Shown here: positions 13,001 through 25,424 of the stretch, piece by piece
Layout: every line of letters begins with the position of its first letter
Numbering within the stretch: position 1 is the first letter of the stretch
Assembly (NCBI GenBank): GCA_964036275.1
Contig: OZ038434.1
Coordinates: 19,643,879-19,707,878 of the forward strand
Source: Litoditis marina
Taxonomy: Eukaryota > Nematoda > Chromadorea > Rhabditida > Rhabditidae
Length of the DNA: 64,000 bases
Direction of reading: 5' to 3'
Made by a program: the position numbers and the translations under genes
The notes under the pieces: model-generated
What the model was told of the DNA's origin: nothing
The model's database searches: none
The model's input: only the letters and a program-made list of their open reading frames with translations

Positions 13001-16000
13001 TAGAGTTGTCTGAACATGAACGAATTACTGTAGTGAACTGATGATCTGGAACCTTCTCTAACAATACTTTTATTCAGTTTTCTGTATTTGTGGTGTTGAG
13101 AATATAGAGATGTCTTGAGGTTTCTGCGGATTTCGGGTGCGATACGTCAGTCAGTACACGCACGTGAGGGTGAAATAGAGTTGTCTAAACATGAACGAAT
13201 TACTGTAGTGAACTGATGATCTGGAACCTTGTCTAACAATACTTTATTCAGTTTTCTGTATTTGTGGTAATGAGAAGATAAAGATGTCGTGAGGTTTCTG
13301 CGGATTTCGGATGCGATACGTCGGTCAGTCCACGCACGCGAGAGTGAAATAGAGTTGTCTAAACATGAACGAATTACTGTAGTGAACTGATGCTCTGGAA
13401 CCTTCTCTAACAATACTTTTATTCAGTTTTCTGTATGTGTGGTGGTGAGAATATAGAGATGTCTTGAGGTTTCTGCGGATTTCGGATGCGATACGTCGAT
13501 CAGTACACGCACGTGAGGGTGAAATAGAGTTGTCTAAACATGAACGAATTACTGTAGTGAACTGATGATCTGGCACCTTGTCTAACAATACTTTTATTCA
13601 GTTTTCTGTATTTGTGGTGTTGAGAATATAGAGATGTCTTGAGGTTTCTGCGAAAATCGGATGCGATACATCAGTCAGTACACGGACGTGAGGGTGAAAT
13701 AGAGTTGTCTGAACATGAACGAATTACTGTAGTGAACTGATGCACTGGAACCTTCTCTAACAATACTTTTATTCAGTTTTCTGTATTTGTGGTGTTGAGA
13801 ATATAAAGATGTCTTGAGGTTTCTGCGAAATTCGGATGCGATACATCAGTCAGTACACGCACGTGAGGGTGAAATAGAGTTGTCTGAACATGAACGAATT
13901 ACTGTAGTGAACTGATGCACTGGAACCTTCTCTAACAATACTTTTATTCAGTTTTCTGTATTTGTGGTGTTGAGAATATAAAGATGTCTTGAGGTTTCTG
14001 CGGATTTCGGATGCGATACGTCAGTCAGTACACGCACGTGAGGGTGAAATAGAGTTGTCTGAACATGAACGAATTACTGTAGTGAACTGATGATCTGGAA
14101 CCTTCTCTAACAATACTTTTATTCAGTTTTCTGTATTTGTGGTGTTGAGAATATAGAGATGTCTTGAGGTTTCTGCGGATTTCGGGTGCGATACGTCAGT
14201 CAGTACACGCACGTGAGGGTGAAATAGAGTTGTCTAAACATGAACGAATTACTGTAGTGAACTGATGATCTGGAACCTTGTCTAACAATACTTTATTCAG
14301 TTTTCTGTATTTGTGGTAATGAGAAGATAAAGATGTCGTGAGGTTTCTGCGGATTTCGGATGCGATACGTCGGTCAGTCCACGCACGCGAGAGTGAAATA
14401 GAGTTGTCTAAACATGAACGAATTACTGTAGTGAACTGATGCTCTGGAACCTTCTCTAACAATACTTTTATTCAGTTTGCTGTATTTGTGGTGTTGAGAA
14501 TATAAAGATGTCTTGAGGTTTCTGCGGATTTCGGATGCGATACGTCGGTCAGTACACGCACGTGAGGGTGAAATGGAGTTGTCTAAACATGAACGATTTA
14601 CTGTAGTGAACTGATGATCTGGAACCTTGTCTAACGATACTTTTATTCAGTTTTCTGTATTTGTGGTAATGAGAAGATAAAGATGTCGTGAGGTTTCTGC
14701 GGATTTCGGATGCGATACGTCGGTCAGTACACGCACGTGAGGGTGAAATAGAGTTGTCTTAACATGAACGAATTACTGTAGTGAACTGATGATCTGGAAC
14801 CTTGTCTAACATTACTTTTATTCAGTTTTCTGTATTTGTGGTGATGAGAAGATAAAGATGTCGTGAGGTTTCTACGGTGTTCGGATGCGATACGTCGGTC
14901 AGTACACGCACGTGAGGGTGAAATGGAGTTCTAAACATGGACGAATTACTTTAGTGAACTTATGCTCTGGAACCTTCTCTAACAATACTTTTATTCAGTT
15001 TTCTGTATGTGTGGTGTTGAGAAGATAGAGATGTCTTGAGGTTTCTGCGGATTTCGGATGCGATACGTCGATCAGTACACGCACGTGAGGGTGAAATAGA
15101 GTTGTCTAAACATGAACGAATTACTGTAGTGAACTGATGATCTGGAACCTTCTCTAACAATACTTTTATTCAGTTTTCTGTATTTGTGGTGTTGAGAATA
15201 TAGAGATGTCTTGAGGTTTCTGCGGATTTCGGGTGCGATACGTCAGTCAGTACACGCACGTGAGGGTGAAATAGAGTTGTCTAAACATGAACGAATTACT
15301 GTAGTGAACTGATGATCTGGAACCTTGTCTAACAATACTTTATTCAGTTTTCTGTATTTGTGGTAATGAGAAGATAAAGATGTCGTGAGGTTTCTGCGGA
15401 TTTCGGATGCGATACGTCGGTCAGTCCACGCACGCGAGAGTGAAATAGAGTTGTCTAAACATGAACGAATTACTGTAGTGAACTGATGCTCTGGAACCTT
15501 CTCTAACAATACTTTTATTCAGTTTGCTGTATTTGTGGTGTTGAGAATATAAAGATGTCTTGAGGTTTCTGCGGATTTCGGATGCGATACGTCGGTCAGT
15601 ACACGCACGCGAGGGTGAAATACAGTTGTCTAAACATGAACGAATTACTGTAGTGAACTGATGCTCTGGAACCTTCTCTAACAATACTTTTATTCAGTTT
15701 TCTGTATTTGTGGTGTTGAGAATATAGAGATGTCTTGAGGTTTCTGCGGATTTCGGATGCGATACGTCGGTCAGTACACGCACGTGAGGGTGAAATGGAG
15801 TTGTCTAAACATGAACGATTTACTGTAGTGAACTGATGATCTGGAACCTTGTCTAACATTACTTTTATTCAGTTTTCTGTATTTGTGGTGATGAGAAGAT
15901 AAAGATGTCGTGAGGTTTCTACGGTGTTCGGATGCGATACGTCGGTCAGTACACGCACGTGAGGGTGAAATGGAGTTCTAAACATGGACGAATTACTTTA

Positions 16001-19000
16001 GTGAACTTATGCTCTGGAACCTTCTCTAACAATACTTTTATTCAGTTTTCTGTATGTGTGGTGTTGAGAATATAGAGATGTCTTGAGGTTTCTGCGGATT
16101 TCGGATGCGATACGTCGATCAGTACACGCACGTGAGGGTGAAATAGAGTTGTCTAAACATGAACGAATTACTGTAGTGAACTGATGATCTGGAACCTTGT
16201 CTAACAATACTTTTATTTAGTTTTCTGTATTTGTGGTGATGAGAAGATAAAGATGTCGTGAGGTTTCTACGGTGTTCGGATGCGATACGTCGGTCAGTAC
16301 ACGCACGTGAGGGTGAAATGGAGTTCTAAACATGAACGAATTACTTTAGTGAACTTATGCTCTGGAACCTTCTCTAACAATACTTTTATTCAGTTTTCTG
16401 TATGTGTGGTGTTGAGAATATAGAGATGTCTTGAGGTTTCTGCGGATTTCGGATGCGATACGTCGATCAGTACACGCACGTGAGGGTGAAATAGAGTTGT
16501 CTAAACATGAACGAATTACTGTAGTGAACTGATGATCTGGAACCTTGTCTAACAATACTTTTATTCAGTTTTCTGTATTTGTGGTGTTGAGAATATAGAG
16601 ATGTCTTGAGTTTTTTGCGGATTTCGGGTGCGATACGTCGTTCAGTACACGCACGCGAGGGTGAAATAGAGTTGTCTTAACATGAACGAATTACTGTAGT
16701 GAACTGATGCTCTGGAACCTTCTCTAACAATACTTTTATTCAGTTTTCTGTATTTGTGGTGTTGAGAATATAGAGATGTCTTGAGGTTTCTGCGAAATTC
16801 GTATGCGATACATCAGTCAGTACACGGAGGTGAGGGTGAAATAGAGTTGTCTGAACATGAACGAATTACTGTAGTGAACTGATGATCTGGAACCTTGTCT
16901 AACAATACTTTTATTCAGTTTTCTGTATTTGTGGTAATGAGAAGATAAAGATGTCGTGAGGTTTCTGCGGATTTCGGATGCGATACGTCGGTCAGTACAC
17001 GCACGTGAGGGTGAAATAGAGTTGTCTAAACATGAACGAATTACTGTAGTGAACTGATGATCTGGAACCTTGTCTAACAATACTTTTATTCAGTTTTATG
17101 TATTTGTGGTGATGAGAAGATAAAGATGTCGTGAGGTTTCTACGGTGTTCGGATGCGATACGTCGGTCAGTACACGCACGTGAGGGTGAAATGGAGTTCT
17201 AAACATTAACGAATTACTGTAGTGAACTTATGCTCTGGAACCTTCTCTAACAATACTTTTATTCAGTTTTCTGTATGTGTGGTGTTGAGAATATAGAGAT
17301 GTCTTGAGGTTTCTGCGGATTTCGGATGCGATACGTCGATCAGTACACGCACGTGAGGGTGAAATAGAGTTGTCTAAACATGAACGAATTACTGTAGTGA
17401 ACTGATGATCTGGAACCTTGTCTAACAATACTTTTATTCAGTTTTCTGTATTTGTGGTGTTGAGAATATAGAGATGTCTTGAGTTTTTTGCGGATTTCGG
17501 GTGCGATACGTCGTTCAGTACACGCACGCGAGGGTGAAATAGAGTTGTCTTAACATGAACGAATTACTGTAGTGAACTGATGCTCTGGAACCTTCTCTAA
17601 CAATACTTTTATTCAGTTTTCTGTATTTGTGGTGTTGAGAATATAGAGATGTCTTGAGGTTTCTGCGAAATTCGGATGCGATACATCAGTCAGTACACGG
17701 ACGTGAGGGTGAAATAGAGTTGACTGAACATGAACGAATTACTGTAGTGAACTGATGCACTGGAACCTTCTCTAACAATACTTTTATTCAGTTTTCTGTA
17801 TTTGTGGTGTTGAGAATATAAAGATGTCTTGAGGTTTCTGCGGATTTCGGATGCGATACGTCAGTCAGTACACGCACGTGAGGGTGAAATAGAGTTGTCT
17901 GAACATGAACGAATTACTGTAGTGAACTGATGATCTGGAACCTTGTCTAACAATACTTTTATTTAGTTTTCTGTATTTGTGGTGTTGAGAATATAGAGAT
18001 GTCTTGAGTTTTTTGCGGATTTCGGGTGCGATACGTCGTTCAGTACACGCACGCGAGGGTAAAATAGAGTTGTCTTAACATGAACGAATTACTGTACTGA
18101 ACTGATGCTCTGGAACCTTCTCTAACAATACTTTTATTCAGTTTTCTGTATTTGTGGTGTTGAGAATATAGAGATGTCTTGAGGTTTCTGCGAAATTCGG
18201 ATGCGATACATCAGTCAGTACACGCACGTGAGGGTGAAATAGAGTTGTCTGAACATGAACGAATTACTGTAGTGAACTGATGCACTGGAACCTTCTCTAA
18301 CAATACTTTTATTCAGTTTTCTGTATTTGTGGTGTTGAGAATATAAAGATGTCTTGAGGTTTCTGCGGATTTCGGATGCGATACGTCAGTCAGTACACGC
18401 ACGTGAGGGTGAAATAGAGTTGTCTAAACATGAACGGATTACTGTAGTGAACTGATGATCTGGAACCTTGTCTAACAATACTTTATTCAGTTTTCTGTAT
18501 TTGTGGTAATGAGAAGATAAAGATGTCGTGAGGTTTCTGCGGATTTCGGATGCGATACGTCGGTCAGTACACGCACGTGAGGGTGAAATAGAGTTGTCTA
18601 AACATAAACGAATTACTGTAGTGAACTGATGATCTGGAACCTTGTCTAACAATACTTTTACTCAGTTTTCTGTATTTGTGGTCTTGAGAATATAGAGATG
18701 TCTTGAGTTTTTTGCGGATTTCGGGTGCGATACGTCGTTCAGTACACGCAAGCGAGGGTGAAATAGAGTTGTCTAAACATGAACGAATTACTGTAGTGAA
18801 CTGATGATCTGGAACCTTGTCTAACAATACTTTTATTCAGTTTTCTGTATGTGTGGTGTTGAGAATATAGAGATGTCTTGAGGTTTCTGCGGATTTCGGA
18901 TGCGATACGTCAGTCAGTACACGCACGCGAGGGTGAAATAGAGTTGTCTAAACATGAACGAATTACTGTAGTGAACTGATGATCTGGAACCTTGTCTAAC

Positions 19001-20032
19001 AATACTTTTATTCAGTTTTCTGTATTTGTGGTGTTGAGAATATAGAGATGTCTTGAGGTTTCTGCGGATTTCGGATGCGATACGTCAGTCAGTACACGCA
19101 CGCGAGGGTGAAATAGAGTTGTCTTAACATGAACGAATTACTGTAGTGAACTGATGCTCTGGAACCTTCTCTAACAATACTTTTATTCAGTTTTCTGTAT
19201 TTGTGGTGTTGAGAATATAGAGATGTCTTGAGGTTTCTGCGAAGTTCGGATGCGATACATCAGTCAGTACACGCACGTGAGGGTGAAATAGAGTTGTCTG
19301 AACATGAACGAATTACTGTAGTGAACTGATGATCTGGAACCTTGTCTACTCTAACAATAATTTTATTCAGTTTTCTGTATTTGTGGTGTTGAGAATATAA
19401 AGATGTCTTGAGGTTTCTGCGGATTTCGGATGCGATACGTCGGTCAGTACACGCACGTGAGGGTGAAATAGAGTTGTCTTAACGTGAACGAATTACTGTA
19501 GTGAACTGATGCTCTGCAACCTTCTCTAACAATACTTTTATTCGGTTTTCTGTATTTGTGGTGTTGAGAATATAGAGATGTCTTGAGGTTTCTGCGAAAT
19601 TCGGATGCGATACATCAGTCAGTACACGCACGTGAGGGTGAAATAGAGTTGTCTGAACATGAACGAATTACTGTAGTGAACTGATGCACTGGAACCTTCT
19701 CAAACAATACTTTTATTCAGTTTTCTGTATTTGTGGTGTTGAGAATATAAAGATGTCGTGAGGTTTCTGCGAAGTTCGGATGCGATACGTCGGTCAGTAC
19801 ACGCACGCGAGGGTGAAATAGAGTTGTCTTAACGTGAACGAATTACTGTAGTGAACTGATGCTCTGGAACCTTGTCTAACAATACTTTTATTCAGTTTTC
19901 TGTATTTGTGGTGTTGAGAATATAGAGAAGTCTTAAGGTTTCTGCGAATTTCGGATGCGATCGATCAGTACACGCACGTGAGGGTGAAATAGAGTTGTCT
20001 AAACATGAACGAATTACTGTAGTGAACTGATT
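10037..20032 (-). repeat. Satellite A, reverse-oriented array, first part
   Basis: About 57 monomers, the same family as at 1-8769 but reversed. Besides the 15-mer-type variants it contains monomers with ttctacggtgttcgg, shortened aaatggagttctaaacatg (missing gtct), and gttttttgcggatttcgggtgc. Long-range copies are visible: about 11690-12540 recurs at about 16577-17427 (offset 4887 bp, 28 monomers), and 15243-15860 recurs at 20820-21437 on the far side of the transposon. A small scar at 19346-19352 (ttgtctactctaac) joins the gtctaac and ctctaac variants in one monomer. Confidence 0.95.
13147..15860 (-). repeat. Satellite A 6-mer higher-order repeats (about 1048 bp)
   Basis: The same pair of monomers (a 174-bp monomer next to one with cagtccacgcacgcgagagtg) starts at 13147, 14196 and 15243, spacings of 1049 and 1047 bp or six monomers. 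Intervening monomers are largely but not wholly the same. One further copy of this pair lies at 20820. Local six-monomer exchange is inferred. Confidence 0.75.
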
Positions 20033-20040
20033 ATCTGGAA
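20033..20040. repeat. Left 8-bp target-site duplication of the hAT-like element
   Basis: atctggaa, immediately before the element, repeated exactly at 20542-20549 after it. In uninterrupted monomers atctggaacc occurs once at this point, so the duplication is explained by insertion. Confidence 0.9.
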
Positions 20041-20280
20041 TAGGGTTGTTAATCGAGTTCAAAATTTCGAGTTTTCGAGTTTTCGAGTTTTCGAGTTTTG
20101 GGAAATTTCGAGTTTTCGAGTTTTCGAGTTTTCGAGTTTTGGGAAATTTCGAGTTTTCGAGTTATCGAGTTTTCGAGTTTTGAAAAATTACGAGTTTTCG
20201 AGTTTTCGAGTTTTGGGAAATTTCGAGTTTTCGAGTTTTCGAGTTTTTGAGTTTTGGGAAATTTCGAGTTTTCGAGTTTC

Positions 20281-20332
20281 GAGTTCGACTCAACTCGAAA
20301 ATTTTCGAGTTTTTTCGAGTCGAGTCGAGTTT
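20281..20332 (+). repeat. Internal duplication in the hAT-like element, copy 1
   Basis: This 52-bp segment recurs at 20467-20518 (offset 186 bp) with one difference, ttcgact versus ttcggct. It holds a perfect 16-bp palindrome, ctcgaaaattttcgag, followed by tcgagtcgagtcgag. The palindrome could form a hairpin or serve as a binding site; no function is shown. Confidence 0.8.
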
Positions 20333-20466
20333 TGAGTGTTTTTGGACCCAAAAAGAGACATTTTTCGAGTCCGAAATTTTGATTTTCGAGTTTTCGCGTT
20401 CAAAATTTCGAGTTTTCGAGTTTTCGAGTTTTCGAGTTTCGGAAAATTTCGAGTTTTCGAGTTTTC

Positions 20467-20518
20467 GAGTTCGGCTCAACTCGAAAATTTTCGAGTTTTT
20501 TCGAGTCGAGTCGAGTTT
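20467..20518 (+). repeat. Internal duplication in the hAT-like element, copy 2
   Basis: Second copy of the 52-bp palindrome-bearing segment, close to the right end of the element and followed by the right terminal inverted repeat. One base differs from copy 1. Confidence 0.8.
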
Positions 20519-20541
20519 CGAGTTCGACTTTAACAACCCTA

Positions 20542-20549
20542 ATCTGGAA
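20542..20549. repeat. Right 8-bp target-site duplication of the hAT-like element
   Basis: atctggaa directly after the right terminal inverted repeat. The monomer then continues with ccttgtctaac, restoring normal satellite A sequence. Confidence 0.9.
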
Positions 20550-22923
20550 CCTTGTCTAACAATACTTTTATTCAGTTTTCTGTATTTGTGGTAATGAGAA
20601 GATAAAGATGTCTTGAGGTTTCTGCGGATTTCGGATGCGATACGTCAGTCAGTACACGCACGTGAGGGTGAAATAGAGTTGTCTGAACATGAACGAATTA
20701 CTGTAGTCAACTGATGATCTGGAACCTTGTCTAACAATACTTTTATTCAGTTTTCTGTATTTGTGGTGTTGAGAATATAGAGATGTCTTGAGTTTTTTGC
20801 GGATTTCGGGTGCGATACGTCAGTCAGTACACGCACGTGAGGGTGAAATAGAGTTGTCTAAACATGAACGAACTACTGTAGTGAACTGATGATCTGGAAC
20901 CTTGTCTAACAATACTTTATTCAGTTTTCTGTATTTGTGGTAATGCGAAGATAAAGATGTCGTGAGGTTTCTGCGGATTTCGGATGCGATACGTCGGTCA
21001 GTCCACGCACGCGAGAGTGAAATAGAGTTGTCTAAACATGAACGAATTACTGTAGTGAACTGATGCTCTGGAACCTTCTCTAACAATACTTTTATTCAGT
21101 TTGCTGTATTTGTGGTGTTGAGAATATAAAGATGCCTTGAGGTTTCTGCGGATTTCGGATGCGATACGTCGGTCAGTACACGCACGCGAGGGTGAAATAC
21201 AGTTGTCTAAACATGAACGAATTACTGTAGTGAACTGATGCTCTGGAACCTTCTCTAACAATACTTTTATTCAGTTTTCTGTATTTGTGGTGTTGAGAAT
21301 ATAGAGATGTCTTGAGGTTTCTGCGGATTTCGGATGCGATACGTCGGTCAGTACACGCACGTGAGGGTGAAATGGAGTTGTCTAAACATGAACGAATTAC
21401 TGTAGTCAACTGATGATCTGGAACCTTGTCAAACAATACTTTTATTCAGTTTTCTGTATTTGTGGTGTTGAGAATATAGAGATGTCTTGAGTTTTTTGCG
21501 GATTTCGGGTGCGATACGTCAGTCAGTACACGCACGTGAGGGTGAAATAGAGTTGTCTAAACATGAACGAATTACTGTAGTGAACTGATGATCTGGAACC
21601 TTGTCTAACAATACTTTTATTCAGTTTTCTGTATTTGTGGTAATGAGAAGATAAACATGTCTTGAGGTTTCTGCGGATTTCGGATGCGATACGTCAGTCA
21701 GTACACGCACGTGAGGGTGAAATAGAGTTGTCTAAGCATGAACGATTTACTGTAGTGAACTGATGATCTGGAACCTTGTCTAACAATACTTTTATTCAGT
21801 TTTCTGTATTTGTGGTGTTGAGAATATAGAGATGTCTTGAGTTTTTTGCGGATTTCGGGTGCGATACGTCGTTCAGTACACGCACGTGAGGGTGAAATAG
21901 AGTTGTCTAAACATGAACGAATTACTGTAGTGAACTTATGCTCTGGAACCTTGTCTAACAATACTTTTATTCAGTTTTCTGTATTTGTGGTGATGAGAAG
22001 ATAAAGATGTCGTGAGGTTTCTGCGGTGTTCGGATGCGATACGTCGGTCAGTACACGCACGTGAGGGTGAAATAGAGTTGTCTAAACATGAACGAATTAC
22101 TGTAGTGAACTTATGCTCTGGAACCTTCTCTAACAATACTTTTAATCAGTTTTCTGTATGTGTGGTGTTGAGAATATAGAGATGTCTTGAGGTTTCTGCG
22201 GATTTCGGATGCGATACGTCGTTCAGTACACGCACGTGAGGGTGAAATAGAGTTGTCTAAACATGAACGAATTACTGTAGTGAACTTATGCTCTGGAACC
22301 TTGTCTAACAATACTTTTATTCAGTTTTCTGTATTTGTGGTGATGAGAAGATAAAGATGTCGTGAGGTTTCTGCGGTGTTCGGATGCGATACGTCGGTCA
22401 GTACACGCACGTGAGGGTGAAATAGAGTTGTCTGAAAATGAACGAATTACTGTAGTGAACTGATGCACTGGAACCTTCTCTAACAATATTTTTATTCAGT
22501 TTTCTGTATTTGTGGTGTTGAGAATATAAAGATGTCTTGAGGTTTCTGCGGATTTCGGATGCGATACGTCAGTCAGTACACGCACGTGAGGGTGAAATAG
22601 AGTTGTCTAAACATGAACGAATTACTGTAGTGAACTGATGATCTGGAGCCTTGTCTAACAATACTTTTATTCAGTTTTCTGTATTTGTGGTAATGAGAAG
22701 ATAAAGATGTCGTGAGGTTTCTGCGGATTTCGGATGCGATACGTCGGTCAGTACACGCACATGAGGGTGAAATAGAGTTGTCTAAACATGAACAAATTAC
22801 TGTAGTGAACTGATGATCTGGAACCTTGTCTAACAATACTTTTATTCAGTTTTTCTGTATTTGTGGTGATGAGAAGATAAAGATGTCGTGAGGTTTCTGC
22901 GGTGTTCGGATGCGATACGTCGG

Positions 22924-25373
22924 TCAGTACACGCACGTGAGGGTGAAATAGAGTTCTCTAAACATGAACGAATTACTGTAGTGAACTGATGATCTGGAAC
23001 CTTGTCTAACAATACTTTTATTCAGTCGTCTGTATTTGTGGTGATGAGAAGATAAAGATGTCGTGAGGTTTCTGCGGTGTTCGGATGCGATACGTCGGTC
23101 AGTACACGCACGTGAGGGTGAAATAGAGTTGTCTAAACATGAACGAATCACTGTAGTGAACTTATGCTCTGGAACCTTCTCTAACAATACTTTTATTCAG
23201 TTTTCTGTATGTGTGGTGTTGAGAATATAGAGATGTCTTGAGGTTTCTGCGGATTTCGGATGCGATACGTCGTTCAGTACACGCACGTGAGGGTGAAATA
23301 GAGTTGTCTAAACATGAACGAATTACTGTAGTGAACTTATGCTCTGGAACCTTCTCTAACAATACTTTTATTCAGTTTTCTGTATGTGTGGTGTTGAGAA
23401 TATAGAGATGTCTTGAGGTTTCTGCGAATTTCGGATGCGATACGTCGTTCAGTACACGCACGTGAGGGTGAAATAGAGTTGTCTGAAAATGAACGAATTA
23501 CTGTAGTGAACTTATGCTCTGGAACCTTCTCTAACAATACTTTTATTCAGTTTTCTGTATTTGTGGTAATGAGAAGATAAAGATGTCGTGAGGTTTCTGC
23601 GGATTTCGGATGCGATACGTCGTTCAGTACACGCACGTGAGGGTGAAATAGAGTTGTCTAAACATGAACAAATTACTGTAGTGAACTGATGATCTGGAAC
23701 CTTGTCTAACAATACTTTTATTCAGTTTTCTGTATTTGTGGTGATGAGAAGATAAAGATGTCGTGAGGTTTCTGCGGTGTTCGGATGCGACACGTCGGTC
23801 AGTACACGCACGTGAGGGTGAAATAGAGTTGTCTAAACATGAACGAATTACTGTAGTGAACTTATGCTCTGGAACCTTCTCTAACAATACTTTTATTCAG
23901 TTTTCTGTATGTGTGGTGTTGAGAATATAGAGATGTCTTGAGGTTTCTGCGGATTTCGGATGCGATACGTCGTTCAGTACACGCACGTGAGGGTGAAATA
24001 GAGTTGTCTAAACATGAACGAATTACTGTAGTAAACTTATGCTCTGGAACCTTGTCTAACAATACTTTTATTCAGTTTTCTGTATTTGTGGTGATGAGAA
24101 GATAAAGATGTCGTGAGGTTTCTGCGGTGTTCGGATGCGATACGTCGGTCAGTACACGCACGTGAGGGTGAAATAGAGTTCTCTAAACATGAACGAATTA
24201 CTGTAGTGAACTGATGATCTGGAACCTTGTCTAACAATACTTTTATTCAGTCGTCTGTATTTGTGGTGATGAGAAGATAAAGATGTCGTGAGGTTTCTGC
24301 GGTGTTCGGATGCGATACGTCGGTCAGTACACGCACGTGAGGGTGAAATAGAGTTGTCTAAACATGAACGAATTACTGTAGTGAACTTATGCTCTGGAAC
24401 CTTCTCTAACAATACTTTTATTCAGTTTTCTGTATGTGTGGTGTTGAGAATATAGAGATGTCTTGAGGTTTCTGCGGATTTCGGATGCGATACGTCGTTC
24501 AGTACACGCACGTGAGGGTGAAATAGAGTTGTCTAAACATGAACGAATTACTGTAGTGAACTTATGCTCTGGAACCTTCTCTAACAATACTTTTATTCAG
24601 TTTTCTGTATGTGTGGTGTTGAGAATATAGAGATGTCTTGAGGTTTCTGCGAATTTCGGATGCGATACGTCGTTCAGTACACGCACGTGAGGGTGAAATA
24701 GAGTTGTCTGAAAATGAACGAATTACTGTAGTGAACTTATGCTCTGGAACCTTCTCTAACAATACTTTTATTCAGTTTTCTGTATTTGTGGTAATGAGAA
24801 GATAAAGATGTCGTGAGGTTTCTGCGGATTTCGGATGCGATACGTCGTTCAGTACACGCACGTGAGGGTGAAATAGAGTTGTCTAAACATGAACAAATTA
24901 CTGTAGTGAACTGATGATCTGGAACCTTGTCTAACAATACTTTTATTCAGTTTTCTGTATTTGTGGTGATGAGAAGATAAAGATGTCGTGAGGTTTCTGC
25001 GGTGTTCGGATGCGATACGTCGGTCAGTACACGCACGTGAGGGTGAAATAGAGTTGTCTAAACATGAACGAATTACTGTAGTGAACTTATGCTCTGGAAC
25101 CTTCTCTAACAATACTTTTATTCAGTTTTCTGTATGTGTGGTGTTGAGAATATAGAGATGTCTTGAGGTTTCTGCGGATTTCGGATGCGATACGTCGTTC
25201 AGTACACGCACGTGAGGGTGAAATAGAGTTGTCTAAACATGAACGAATTACTGTAGTGAACTTATGCTCTGGAACCTTGTCTAACAATACTTTTATTCAG
25301 TTTTCTGTATTTGTGGTGATGAGAAGATAAAGATGTCGTGAGGTTTCTGCGGTGTTCGGATGCGATACGTCGG
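22924..25373 (-). repeat. Satellite A 7-mer higher-order repeat, two copies of 1225 bp
   Basis: Monomer order and private variants at 22924-24148 recur at 24149-25373. Shared markers are the cagtcgtctg variant (about 23027 and 24252), the gtctgaaaatgaacg monomer and the gatttcgg/gtgttcgg alternation. Offsets at seven successive monomers are all 1225 bp. A few substitutions separate the copies, for example cgaatcactg near 23144 against cgaattactg, and cgacacgtcgg near 23789 against cgatacgtcgg. Confidence 0.85.
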
Positions 25374-25424
25374 TCAGTACACGCACGTGAGGGTGAAATA
25401 GAGTTGTCTAAACATGAACGAATT

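Larger units (their letters stand above)
20041..20541. mobile_element. Non-autonomous hAT-like DNA transposon (MITE), 501 bp
   Basis: The element starts tagggttgttaa (20041-20052) and ends ttaacaaccct a (20530-20541), a perfect 12-bp terminal inverted repeat. It is flanked by the 8-bp direct repeat atctggaa. An 8-bp duplication and a tip of the form YARGG are known hAT-superfamily features, so that assignment is established knowledge applied to visible ends. The interior is dominated by ttcgagttttcgag-type simple repeats in both halves, some interrupted by gggaaatttcgag, with a more unique core at about 20333-20400. Overlapping open frames on both strands (60-124 codons) are low-complexity FRVFEFS or KLENSK strings and are not a transposase, so mobilisation would need an enzyme from elsewhere. 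It is the only copy in the window, hence younger than the local monomer amplification. Confidence 0.88.

Noticed and set aside
20041..20541. Telomere-like repeat because of tagggttg
   Set aside because: The tagggttg motif occurs once at each end in inverted orientation and is explained as a transposon tip; there is no tandem TTAGGG-type tract.
20049..20594. Overlapping open frames within the hAT-like element, as a transposase or structural protein
   Set aside because: They are low-complexity translations of TCGAGTTT repeats; no hAT catalytic or dimerisation region is present and 501 bp is far too short for a transposase.
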